Below, one piece after another: positions 32,977-41,402 of a DNA stretch of 64,000 nucleotides. Position numbers and translations under genes: made by a program. Under the pieces are notes generated by a model. The model was given only the letters and a program-made list of their open reading frames with translations, had not been told where the DNA came from and ran no database searches. The stretch spans positions 1-64,000 of the forward strand of contig CALBGI010000024.1 in the NCBI GenBank assembly GCA_937893675.1, written 5' to 3'. The number at the start of each line of letters is the position of its first letter. Within the stretch, counting starts at the first letter, position 1. This stretch comes from an uncultured Blautia sp. Lineage in GTDB: Bacteria; Bacillota; Clostridia; Lachnospirales; Lachnospiraceae.

Positions 32977-33492
32977 TTACAGTTGTTTGATTTCCGCAAA
33001 ACCGATTTCCACCGGTGTCTCGCGGCCGAAAAGCTCAACATTGATAGTCGCAGTCTGCTTCTGCATATTGATGGCAGATACAACGCCTGTGGTATCTTTC
33101 CAAGCGCCGCCTGTAACGACAACGGTATCTCCCTCTTGAAAATCCACCTGAATGTTCTCCTTCTGAATACCAAGCGGCAGCATCTCCTCGTCTGTCAGCG
33201 GAACCGGCTTGGATCCCGGACCGACAAAGCCTGTCACGCCTCTGGTATTGCGGACAACATACCATGTATCGTCATTCATGATCATGTTGAGAAGCACATA
33301 TCCCGGAAACATCTTCTTCTGAACCTGCTTCGCAGTACCGTTCTTCATCTCCACCACATCCTGCAGCGGGACACGAACCTCCAGAATCTGATCCTCCAGA
33401 TGTCTGTTTTCGATTGTTTTCTCGATGTTGGCTTTTACCTTGTTCTCATACCCGGAATAGGTATGAACAACGTACCATTTCGCTTCTGACAT
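32977..33492 (-). CDS. nusG: Transcription termination/antitermination factor NusG
   Basis: A 171-residue elongation factor. The NGN domain begins AKWYVVHTYSGYENKVKANIE, and the KOW domain reads FQEGDTVVVTGGAWKDTTGVV, both complete. The start follows AAGGTGATTGT. It lies 15 bp after secE. Confidence 0.97.
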   Translation of the reverse strand: MSEAKWYVVHTYSGYENKVKANIEKTIENRHLEDQILEVRVPLQDVVEMKNGTAKQVQKKMFPGYVLLNMIMNDDTWYVVRNTRGVTGFVGPGSKPVPLTDEEMLPLGIQKENIQVDFQEGDTVVVTGGAWKDTTGVVSAINMQKQTATINVELFGRETPVEIGFAEIKQL

Positions 33493-33507
33493 ACAATCAC
33501 CTTGTCC

Positions 33508-33717
33508 TTATTTCATTAAAAGATTGATTCCTTCCAGAATTCCGGCATCCATAATACTGATAAGAACACAGAGAAGCACTGTCACGATCAGCACTACCAC
33601 GGTCTGTTTCAGCAGCGTGCTGCGGTCTGTCCAGATAATCTTCTTGAATTCTGATTGAAGTCCCTGAAACCAACTTTTCTTCTGACTTTTGCCAGCAGAT
33701 TTTTCCTTGTCTTGCAT
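33508..33717 (-). CDS. secE: Preprotein translocase subunit SecE
   Basis: A 69-residue subunit that clamps SecY. It has a charged N-terminal amphipathic part (WFQGLQSEFKKIIWTDR) and one membrane helix (TVVVLIVTVLLCVLISIMDA). Small SecE of this form is standard in Firmicutes. The start at 33717 has GTGAGGTT upstream. It lies between rpmG and nusG. Confidence 0.95.
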   Translation of the reverse strand: MQDKEKSAGKSQKKSWFQGLQSEFKKIIWTDRSTLLKQTVVVLIVTVLLCVLISIMDAGILEGINLLMK

Positions 33718-33741
33718 AGCCTAACCTCACAATCCCTGTGA

Positions 33742-33891
33742 TTACTTCGTTTCTTTGTGCAGAGTGTGTTTGTGGCAGAACTTACAATATTTTTTGGTTT
33801 CCAGTCTCTCAGGATGATTTTTCTTCTCCTTCGTCATATTGTAGTTACGCTGCTTGCACTCCGTACATGCTAAGGTAATCTTAACGCGCAC
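33742..33891 (-). CDS. rpmG: 50S ribosomal protein L33
   Basis: A 49-residue ribosomal protein starting at the GTG at 33891, after GGAGGTGGAAGTT. The product begins MRVKITLACTECKQRNYN and has a second CKFC pair, so it is the zinc-binding form with four cysteines. An upstream in-frame ATG would put the ribosome binding site inside the gene and is rejected. It is the first gene of the rpmG-secE-nusG-rplK-rplA transcript. The gap contains no tRNA-Trp, unlike in many Firmicutes. Confidence 0.95.
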   Translation of the reverse strand: MRVKITLACTECKQRNYNMTKEKKNHPERLETKKYCKFCHKHTLHKETK

Positions 33892-34000
33892 AACTTCCAC
33901 CTCCAGTGTTTTCATTTGCACGGTCTTTCCCCTGCCGAAGTCCTGTATCCGCCAGAAATCCGGGCATAAAAAAAAGACCTAACTTCCATGTCGCCCACAA

Positions 34001-34030
34001 ATTTTATCACAGGTCAACCATAAAAGTCAA
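34001..34030 (-). promoter_or_regulatory. Promoter of the rpmG-secE-nusG-rplKA operon
   Basis: TTGACT (34025-34030), an 18-bp spacer and TAAAAT (34001-34006) on the minus strand. A second TTGACC lies inside the spacer. A run of eight T residues about 30 bp downstream (33969-33976) may mark an attenuator or the end of the upstream SDR transcript. Confidence 0.65.
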
Positions 34031-34079
34031 GTCTTTTCAGGGATTCCGGTGGATTTTTTGCTATTCTCACACCTGAAGA

Positions 34080-34817
34080 TCAGAAATAATCATACCCGCC
34101 GTGAATCTCCACAACACTTCCGTTCATATAGGGATTATCAAGCACATGGTAGGCCATATCTGCCACCTCCTCCACTTCCCCGAAGCGGTGCAGCGCGATC
34201 TTTTTGTTCACCCGCTCATAGCTTTCCGGTGTGCGGTCTTTCTGCCAGCCGGTTTCAATAAAGCCCGGCGCAAGTGCGTTGACCGTAATTCCCTTCGGCT
34301 CCAGCTCCTTTACCAGACCTTTTGCCAGAAATAAAACCCCGGCCTTGCTCACACTGTACACCAGAGAAGATGAATATGCCTGCATCCCCGCATAGGATCC
34401 CATAAAAAGAATCCGGCCGCCCTTCGTCATCACCCCCAGAAGCTCCTTTACCAGAAATACCGGCACCGACAGGTTGGTGTTCACGATCCGCGTCCATTCC
34501 TCAAAGGTATAATCCTCAAATCTGGCATAGGTTCCCACACCGGCATTGCATACCAGCCAGTCCACATGATCGGTGCGCGCTTTGATTTCTGACACAAACT
34601 CCAGCATCTTCTCATAGGAGGACAGGTCTGCTTTCAGAAGCACCACCTTTTCCCGGTTTTCCAAAGAAAGCTGTTCCAGAAATTCTCCGGCCCGCTCTTC
34701 ATTATGCCCGTAGTTTACAAAAACCTTATCATCCTTCCCGGAATGCTCCAGGATCTTTTTTACAATGCCTGCGCCGATTCCGGCAGTCCCGCCGGTAACC
34801 ACTGAAACCTTGCCCAT
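34080..34817 (-). CDS. Short-chain dehydrogenase/reductase (SDR)
   Basis: A 245-residue NAD(P)-dependent oxidoreductase. It has the TGGTAGIGAGI cofactor loop, NAG at the fourth strand (VCNAGVG), the catalytic serine in GSYAGMQ, and YSVSK with the catalytic Tyr and Lys. It is the last gene of the six-gene surface-polymer operon, 30 bp after the ThDP enzyme. Within that operon it probably reduces or oxidises the intermediate made by the ThDP enzyme before activation with CTP. The exact substrate is unknown. Confidence 0.9.
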   Translation of the reverse strand: MGKVSVVTGGTAGIGAGIVKKILEHSGKDDKVFVNYGHNEERAGEFLEQLSLENREKVVLLKADLSSYEKMLEFVSEIKARTDHVDWLVCNAGVGTYARFEDYTFEEWTRIVNTNLSVPVFLVKELLGVMTKGGRILFMGSYAGMQAYSSSLVYSVSKAGVLFLAKGLVKELEPKGITVNALAPGFIETGWQKDRTPESYERVNKKIALHRFGEVEEVADMAYHVLDNPYMNGSVVEIHGGYDYF

Positions 34818-34847
34818 AATTTTTCTCCCTCTGTTCGGCAGCTGCTT

Positions 34848-36581
34848 TTACAGCTGCAGCATTTTTTCGTATATTTCCTTGTCCATATAAGGACGCTGAT
34901 TGTGGATCGGCTCGCCCAGACAGGTTTTCGGATAAGCGCAGGTACTGTTTTCCAGAAGAATCTCCACCAGAATCGGCCCCTTTCCTTTCAGAAGCCCGGG
35001 AAGCTTTTCCGCTGCCTCTCCGTAAAACACCTGTGCAGCCGCGATCCCGTAGCCCTTCGCAACCTCGGCAAACTGACAGGAGGTAAACCCGCCCTCCTCG
35101 GATGCCCCGGCAAATACACCGTCAAAATAATCCTTCTGCTGCTGCCTGATCAGTCCCAGCGCCTGATTGTTGAGAACCAGTATCCGCACAGGGATATTTT
35201 CTCTTTTTACCCACTGCAGCTCCTGAATGTTCATCTGGAACGCCCCGTCGCCGCAGATACAGGCCACCGGCTTTTCTGTTGCATAATATGCGCCGATCGC
35301 CGCCGGCAGCGCGTAGCCCATGGCGCCGTGACCGCCGGAAAACAGAAGCTTTTGTCCCTCACGGTTTTGAAAGGCCTGGTAGCTCCATATCATATGCTGT
35401 CCCACATCCACGCTGACCACATCCGCGCTCCCAAGAGCCTTGCTCACCTCACCCAGCAGACGGTTGGGATAGAGCTCCTCCATATGGTTATCCACATCCT
35501 GAAGCGTATTTTTGATTTCTTTGCACACCTTTCCCCACAAAGCAAATGTCTTTTCGGGATAACTTTCCTGTGCAAGAAACGCGATCACTTTTCCGGTGTC
35601 CGCCGCAAAGGCCAGCTCCATGGACGCATCCTCATGAATGCGGCGCTGCAAATTCACCTCATCAATATCCACCCGCAGGATTTTCGCGTTTTGGGCAAAG
35701 CCCGCCGCATTGACGCCGGTCTGCCTGGGGCAGAGGGAAATCCCGAAGCACAGAAGCAGATCGCTCTTGGCATTGACGATCATATTTGCATAGCGATGCC
35801 CGTAGGCGCTTCCGATACAGCCGAAATTCAGAGGATGGTCAAATGCCAGCTCTGATTTTGCCAGAACACTTGTCACGACGGGGATCTCCAGAGGCCCGGC
35901 AAATTTCTCCAAAAGCAGCGAAGCATCTTTTTCCCTGACACCGTTTCCCAGAAGAATTACCGGGCGCTTTGCCCGGGAAAGAGCTTCCTGTATCGCCTGC
36001 GCAGCCTCCCGGCTTTCGTCTTTTTCCGTCTCTTCAAATTCCATGTCGTAAACAGGCTCGTTCACCTGTCCTCTCTGAATGTTCATCGGCAGATCCAGGA
36101 GCACCGGCCCCATTCTCCCCGTGATCGCAAGATGATACGCCTTGTTCAGTTCCTTTACAATCTCTTTTTCATCGGTGATCTGCACCGCATATTTGGTCAC
36201 CGGCTTTGCCATGGACACAACATCCATTTCCTGAAAGCCATGCTGACGGATCCCCGGAATTTTTGTGTATTCGTAGGTATTCAGCTGCCCGGTAAGAAAA
36301 ATCACGGGCAGGGAATCAAAATACGCCTCCGCCACACCGGACAGCAGATTGGCCGCTCCCGGACCGCTGGTCGCGTAGGCGCAGGCGCAGCTTTTTGTGG
36401 TCTGGGCATAACCGCAGGCCGCAAACGCCGCCCCCTGCTCATTGTAGCAGGAATGGTTCCTGGTATTTGGATTTTTTTCTATGGAGTCCACAAAATGGGC
36501 AATCATGGTTCCCTGATATCCAAAAAAATCATGAATGCCTTTTTTCTCCAAAAAATTCACAATATAATCTGAAAGCTTCAT
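34848..36581 (-). CDS. Thiamine diphosphate-dependent enzyme, acetolactate synthase-like
   Basis: A full-length 577-residue three-domain ThDP enzyme. The activating glutamate is Glu48 in NEQGAAFAACGYA, and the cofactor motif GDGAFQMNIQELQWV is followed by LVLNNQALGLIRQQQ. No small subunit gene (ilvN) and no other branched-chain genes are near, and the residues around the active site differ from IlvB, so it is unlikely to be a housekeeping acetolactate synthase. It overlaps the LicD-like gene by four bases and is embedded in a CDP-alcohol type operon. I infer it forms or cleaves a C-C bond in making the small alcohol precursor. Confidence 0.88.
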   Translation of the reverse strand: MKLSDYIVNFLEKKGIHDFFGYQGTMIAHFVDSIEKNPNTRNHSCYNEQGAAFAACGYAQTTKSCACAYATSGPGAANLLSGVAEAYFDSLPVIFLTGQLNTYEYTKIPGIRQHGFQEMDVVSMAKPVTKYAVQITDEKEIVKELNKAYHLAITGRMGPVLLDLPMNIQRGQVNEPVYDMEFEETEKDESREAAQAIQEALSRAKRPVILLGNGVREKDASLLLEKFAGPLEIPVVTSVLAKSELAFDHPLNFGCIGSAYGHRYANMIVNAKSDLLLCFGISLCPRQTGVNAAGFAQNAKILRVDIDEVNLQRRIHEDASMELAFAADTGKVIAFLAQESYPEKTFALWGKVCKEIKNTLQDVDNHMEELYPNRLLGEVSKALGSADVVSVDVGQHMIWSYQAFQNREGQKLLFSGGHGAMGYALPAAIGAYYATEKPVACICGDGAFQMNIQELQWVKRENIPVRILVLNNQALGLIRQQQKDYFDGVFAGASEEGGFTSCQFAEVAKGYGIAAAQVFYGEAAEKLPGLLKGKGPILVEILLENSTCAYPKTCLGEPIHNQRPYMDKEIYEKMLQL

Positions 36582-37753
36582 CGTCTCACCTGCCTCTTCT
36601 CTGCGTCTTCCACCAGCTTCTTCAGATCTGTTTTTCCTGTCTTTTCCAGAAATTCCAGATACATCCCATATATCTCATCATCCGGCCGATAAATTTCTTT
36701 TTCCGCCAGACATCTTCTCATAATTTTGGTGTATCGGGCAAACACCGCTTCCATGCACACAAAATCTCCACACTGGTACAGATTTTTAAGATATGCTTTA
36801 TTTCTTCTGTAATAAAGGGCTGCATTTCTTCTGTCCGCGCAAAGCCTTGCATACTTCCACCACCGCTTCAGATAACGCTGCCGCCTCCGCCCGATGGCAT
36901 CCCTCAGATACTGGCGGCGGAACGCCTTAAGAAGCTTCGCCGGATTTTCCACCTGGGCAAAATATTCCTCAAACCCTACCCGGGCGCTGACGATCAGCCC
37001 CATTCCAGGCTTGTAGGCCTCTTCCTCCCGCTCCTGCCATCCGACGCCAAAGGTACGCGCAAGATAGCGTTCCTTTTCCTTCGGAGCCATCCAGCGCTCC
37101 CCAGACAGACTTACCTCGCAGGTTCCCTCAAAGATTTCTGCCGGATAGTAAAGCGTCCTGGGTTCACAGTAAACCCCATACTCCAACGTGCCCGGCACAT
37201 CCTGATTCCGGCTAAGCCTCTGATACAGCGCATTTCCCAGACGTTTCCTTCCGCCGAGACTGAACACTCGCACCACGAGACCGCAGACGATCGCCCGCAG
37301 AGAGGGCTTCTGGCTGTACCTCTCTCCGGTGCTCCTCCAGCCCGTTTCCAGCACGCGATTCCACACATGGGCGATTTTGGAAGGTGCTTTTCCGCGGAGC
37401 GGATAAATGTCAATCCCCATTCCCGGATATTGAAAGCTTCTTCCCTCTTTCATCTGGAAGCACAGGGTATCTGTATCTGTATAGCGAAGATAAAATCCCG
37501 GAAAACGGGGATTCTCCCTCATACTTTCCAGCACTCTGGCTGGATGCTTTTCCCGGTCAAACACCTCTGCAAACCGCAGCATATCCGGAATTTTCATCAA
37601 GACCATTCCGCACAGCGGATTCTGCGGCAGTTCTTTTGTTTTTTCCGCGCAAAAAGTCAGCCCGGGCGACAGATAATATGTGATTTTATGTTTTCTGCAC
37701 AGCGCGTCTATTTCCTTCAGAAGCGCCAGCACTTCCTTCTGTTCTTTTTCCAC
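36578..37753 (-). CDS. LicD-family homologue lacking the acidic catalytic motif
   Basis: A 391-residue protein starting at a GTG after GGAGAGC. The N terminus (EVLALLKEIDALCRKHKITY) aligns with the neighbouring LicD protein (KLLGLFKEIDSICKKHSLRY). Where that protein has the metal/nucleotide motif WDDDMDI, this one reads LPQNPLCGMVLMKIPD, with no acidic cluster. A second conserved spot, GIDIYPL, is kept. The remaining 200 residues are basic and helical. It may be a non-catalytic partner of the true LicD or a transferase with altered chemistry. Neighbours overlap or are closely spaced, so it is expressed with them. Confidence 0.75.
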   Translation of the reverse strand: MEKEQKEVLALLKEIDALCRKHKITYYLSPGLTFCAEKTKELPQNPLCGMVLMKIPDMLRFAEVFDREKHPARVLESMRENPRFPGFYLRYTDTDTLCFQMKEGRSFQYPGMGIDIYPLRGKAPSKIAHVWNRVLETGWRSTGERYSQKPSLRAIVCGLVVRVFSLGGRKRLGNALYQRLSRNQDVPGTLEYGVYCEPRTLYYPAEIFEGTCEVSLSGERWMAPKEKERYLARTFGVGWQEREEEAYKPGMGLIVSARVGFEEYFAQVENPAKLLKAFRRQYLRDAIGRRRQRYLKRWWKYARLCADRRNAALYYRRNKAYLKNLYQCGDFVCMEAVFARYTKIMRRCLAEKEIYRPDDEIYGMYLEFLEKTGKTDLKKLVEDAEKRQVRR

Positions 37754-37793
37754 CCTTCGCTCTCCATTTCCATTGACTTCTTCTGACCTTTTG

Positions 37794-40073
37794 TCACACC
37801 AGCTTTTTCACAAATTCCTGAAGCTCTGAAAGGCTTCCGTACTTGTCAAGCCATGCATCCAGAAGCGGCCGCACCTCTGTATTTGCCGCATAGGCACACA
37901 GCCTTTTGCCGTTCCGGTACAAATCTCTGAGGAAAATAAGGCTCAGCTCTTTTTTGAGCCACGCTCCCGCAGCCAGACGCTCTGCTTCAAAATACTGCAC
38001 AAAGGCCGCAGAGCTGTTCCCCTGCTTCATGCGGATATCTCCGAGAAGCTTATGCGCCTGGGCCTTTTTGTCTCCCTGAAGCTCCTCCAAAGAAATCTTC
38101 TGCGCAAGCGCCTCCAGCTCTTCTGTTTCCTCACACATCAAAATTTCCGTATAAAGACCAGCCAGCTCTTTCTCATAGCCCAGCTTCTCCCAGAGAATAC
38201 AAAGCGCTTCCTCATAAATGCGCAGGTGCTGCTCTGCATTCTCATCCGGCTCCTTTTTGAGAAGCCGCGAAAACTCCTGAAGCTCTTCCAAAGCAGCTTC
38301 GCTCTCCTGAATATCCGACGAAGCCGCCGCCTTCGCCAGACAGACATAGCTCCGGACCAGACGGTCCTCCGGCAGCAGTCTCTGCCACAGCGTCACCAGC
38401 CCAAGGGCTTTTTCGTCTTCGCCGTGCTCCAGACAGGCTCTCACGTTTTCCGGCAGCTCTTCTCTGTCACCTTGCAGCTCTTTTTCGATTTCCAGATGCA
38501 CCATGCCGTTGGCTGTGTGCTCCCGGCTCCAGGCATAAAGCTCCCAGGCTTTTGTCTTCTCTCCCTGCCTGAGATACAGATCGCCTTTGTATTTCCCATA
38601 ATAGCCGTCCTGGGGGAAATCCCTTTCTGCCTGCGCAAGAAACTCCTCCGCCTCCGAAAGCGCACCGCCTTCGGCCCGCGCCATGACGAAACGGCACTTT
38701 AGCTTCACAAAGGACGGAACCTTGGGATACGCGGCCATGAGCGCATCCAAAAGTTTCTCCGCCTCTTCCCTGCTGCCATAATCAAAGGCATCCACAGCCC
38801 GCCGGAATGTTATGATATCTGCCAGGATCTTTTCCATGGACGGAGTCAGTCCCAGCGCATCCCGACGGATTTCCAAAAGCCGGCAGGCCTTTGAGATCCG
38901 TTCCGTGTAAATCAGCGTGCGCACTGCCGCCTCGAAAAGGTCATCCTCGATCTCTATGAAAATGGGGTGACGGAAATTGTAAATATTGGAAAAATCCTCT
39001 CTTCCGATGAACGCCGGACTCAGCTGCACCTGAAAATACCGGCTGAACAACATGTTCAGGGCTGCGTAATCCTGTGCTTTCAGCAGCTCCTCCACTCTTT
39101 TTTCGCTCTGCGCCAGACGGGCGCGCAGATCAAGCTCTATGCTTTTTGCCTGATAGAGACATTGCTCCCTGTGCAGCCGATAACGCTTTTTTGCAGTTGC
39201 AATATAGTAAAGCTTACGCACAAAAGCCCCTGCGAACCAGCGCTTCCGGCTTGCCCTGTCCATATAGTCCTTCCTAAGCTCCCTGTAGGAACCCTCGTCC
39301 AGATTAATGGTATCGTGGGCCTCCCGCTCACCGTGAGGCGGCACATAGGACCACTCATCTCCGTAATGCCAGGTCAGATAGGCGTTGGTGTGGTTCGGCA
39401 CCATGACATCCATACCCTCGAATTTTTTGTATTTCACAGGGAACATCATATCCTTGTCAAACAAAAAGGGACAGCCTCCCCAGCGCATGACATAGCGGCT
39501 GCAGTCCTCTTCCCGACAGGAGAACAGGATCTTCTCCAGCCGGGACAGGGTACGGTCTTTTCCCAAAAAGAAGTACATCAGCAGATATTTCACATACAAA
39601 TGTGCCGGCACATCCCAGCGATTGCCGAAAACAGCCCCCAGATTCACAAGATCCGAATAGATCATCATGTGCACCGCATATCTGCGGTGTGCCTCCTCTG
39701 TATCCGCGATGGGATCGAGGGTAAACACGTCAATGACCTCTCCCGCCACGTCATCCGCAATAATCTGGTGTTTATGGATGGCACATCCGGTGGTATCACC
39801 GTAGCGCGGAAACGAATTGGTAAATTTCCGGTCAAGCACCACATCCGACAGCACACGGTGCGCGGGGAGCTCGGTTTTGCACACCTGTACAAACCGGTTC
39901 CAGTCATCCCGCGGCATGAGGATATCCATGTCGTCATCCCACGGAAGAAAGCCCTCGTTTCGCACCACGCCCAGAAGAGTCCCTCCGGCCATGACGTAAC
40001 GAAGGCTGTGTTTTTTGCAGATACTGTCTATTTCTTTGAAAAGCCCCAGCAGCTTTTGCTGTTTTTCTGTCAT
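37794..40073 (-). CDS. LicD-family phospho-alcohol transferase with TPR-like C-terminal region
   Basis: A 759-residue protein. Residues 1-270 are a LicD domain: GGTLLGVVRNEGFLPWDDDMDILMP is the classical motif, with Asp46-48 and Asp50 as likely metal ligands. LicD enzymes transfer phosphocholine or other phospho-alcohols from CDP donors to glycans. Residues 330-759 are helical repeats (for example AEEFLAQAERDFPQDGYYGKYKGDLYLRQGEKTKAWELY), probably TPR-like. The ATG overlaps the stop of the cytidylyltransferase gene (ATGA), which points to direct coupling between donor synthesis and transfer. Confidence 0.9.
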   Translation of the reverse strand: MTEKQQKLLGLFKEIDSICKKHSLRYVMAGGTLLGVVRNEGFLPWDDDMDILMPRDDWNRFVQVCKTELPAHRVLSDVVLDRKFTNSFPRYGDTTGCAIHKHQIIADDVAGEVIDVFTLDPIADTEEAHRRYAVHMMIYSDLVNLGAVFGNRWDVPAHLYVKYLLMYFFLGKDRTLSRLEKILFSCREEDCSRYVMRWGGCPFLFDKDMMFPVKYKKFEGMDVMVPNHTNAYLTWHYGDEWSYVPPHGEREAHDTINLDEGSYRELRKDYMDRASRKRWFAGAFVRKLYYIATAKKRYRLHREQCLYQAKSIELDLRARLAQSEKRVEELLKAQDYAALNMLFSRYFQVQLSPAFIGREDFSNIYNFRHPIFIEIEDDLFEAAVRTLIYTERISKACRLLEIRRDALGLTPSMEKILADIITFRRAVDAFDYGSREEAEKLLDALMAAYPKVPSFVKLKCRFVMARAEGGALSEAEEFLAQAERDFPQDGYYGKYKGDLYLRQGEKTKAWELYAWSREHTANGMVHLEIEKELQGDREELPENVRACLEHGEDEKALGLVTLWQRLLPEDRLVRSYVCLAKAAASSDIQESEAALEELQEFSRLLKKEPDENAEQHLRIYEEALCILWEKLGYEKELAGLYTEILMCEETEELEALAQKISLEELQGDKKAQAHKLLGDIRMKQGNSSAAFVQYFEAERLAAGAWLKKELSLIFLRDLYRNGKRLCAYAANTEVRPLLDAWLDKYGSLSELQEFVKKLV

Positions 40074-41377
40074 TGATGAACCTCTCCGTCCAGTTTCTTC
40101 AGAATCTCCACAAGGGCAATGGATTCACTGTTAAACAGACGGGTACACTCTGTCCGCCTGTCCTGAATCATAATGACCAGCTCCTGCAGAAGATACCGGA
40201 AGCCGTTGCCCTCAAAGTTAAAGCTGAAGCGCTTCAGGAACTCCGCATCCTCCACTTTTGCTTCAAAATATCCGGTATTCCACCAGTCATTGGGAACTGT
40301 GATACGCCCTTTTCTCCCGATAATAACCAGCTCATCCTCCACATCCACGGTACTGCCGATCTCAATGGTGGCAAGCGCTCCCGGGTAGGAGATCGTGACC
40401 ACGCTGTAGAGGTTTTCGTTGTTTTCATCCCGGATGGTGTTGGTATTCACATCCAAATAGTCCTTGCCCAAAAGCTTGATCACCGCGCAGACTGCATGCG
40501 CCAGCACTTCCTCAAAGGACTTGTCCATTCCAAAATGCTCTCTGGAGATCGCGCATTTCACTGCAACCACATCCCCGGCCAAATCTCCGTGGCTGAGCCA
40601 CACCAGCTGGTTGAATGCCCGCAGGTACGCCAGCATGATTTTTTCCACCAGGACCACATGATGCTCTCTGGCTCTTGCAAAAAGCTCCTGCAGCCCTTTG
40701 GGGTCCAACGTCACCGGCGGATCGCTGATGACATATTTGCCCTTGTCGATGGCCCGCGCAATCTCATCTGCGCGCCTGGCTGCTTCCCCGCTCACATACA
40801 CGATATCCACACCGGACAAAAATTCTTCGTAATCTGTCCACCAGGAATTCAGCTCATACTTTTCGCAGAATTGTCTGGCCGTCTCTTCCTGCCTGCAAAA
40901 CACGCCCTCCACATGAAGGCCGCTCACATACCGGGTCTCCTGCACAATGTCGTTGTCCTGCAGTGTATCCGCAACCACGCCGATGCGGAGGATTTTGCCC
41001 TCGCCCCGAAGCTGCGTACTGGAAATGTTCTTGGTGCGCTCCAGATAACGCACCTCACAGTAGTTTTTCAGATAGTCAAATTTGCCGCGCCAGTCAGAGC
41101 CAACCACCAGAACGTCAATATTATATTTTACAATATCACTGACCTTCTGCCCCTGATATTCCTCTATGATGATCTCATCGGCAAAGCCTGTTTTTTTCAC
41201 ATTTTCAATTCTTGTGAGAATGCTGTCCCGCACATTCAGCTTGCCCCGCTCAATGTCAAAGCTCTCACTGGTAACACCTACGATCAGATAATCGCCCAGC
41301 TCCCTGGCCCGTTTCAGAATATTGTAGTGTCCCTTATGAAACAAGTCAAAGGTTCCATAGGTAATAACCCTTTTCAT
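40070..41377 (-). CDS. Cytidylyltransferase (TagD-like) fused to a degenerate Gfo/Idh/MocA domain
   Basis: A 435-residue fusion. Residues 1-125 are a glycerol-3-phosphate cytidylyltransferase fold: TYGTFDLFHKGHYNILKRA has the HxGH motif (His14, His17), and ISSTQLR closes the domain. From residue 128 a Gfo/Idh/MocA-like domain follows, but its nucleotide loop (RIGVVADTLQ) lacks GxGxxG and the usual EKP is SDPP at 218-221. The N-terminal half would make a CDP-alcohol; the C-terminal half may have lost dehydrogenase activity. The tagD gene at 48161 encodes the separate glycerol enzyme, so this one probably has a different substrate. Confidence 0.88.
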   Translation of the reverse strand: MKRVITYGTFDLFHKGHYNILKRARELGDYLIVGVTSESFDIERGKLNVRDSILTRIENVKKTGFADEIIIEEYQGQKVSDIVKYNIDVLVVGSDWRGKFDYLKNYCEVRYLERTKNISSTQLRGEGKILRIGVVADTLQDNDIVQETRYVSGLHVEGVFCRQEETARQFCEKYELNSWWTDYEEFLSGVDIVYVSGEAARRADEIARAIDKGKYVISDPPVTLDPKGLQELFARAREHHVVLVEKIMLAYLRAFNQLVWLSHGDLAGDVVAVKCAISREHFGMDKSFEEVLAHAVCAVIKLLGKDYLDVNTNTIRDENNENLYSVVTISYPGALATIEIGSTVDVEDELVIIGRKGRITVPNDWWNTGYFEAKVEDAEFLKRFSFNFEGNGFRYLLQELVIMIQDRRTECTRLFNSESIALVEILKKLDGEVHQ

Positions 41378-41402
41378 AAACTTTTTCTTCCTTTCCCGGA
41401 AT

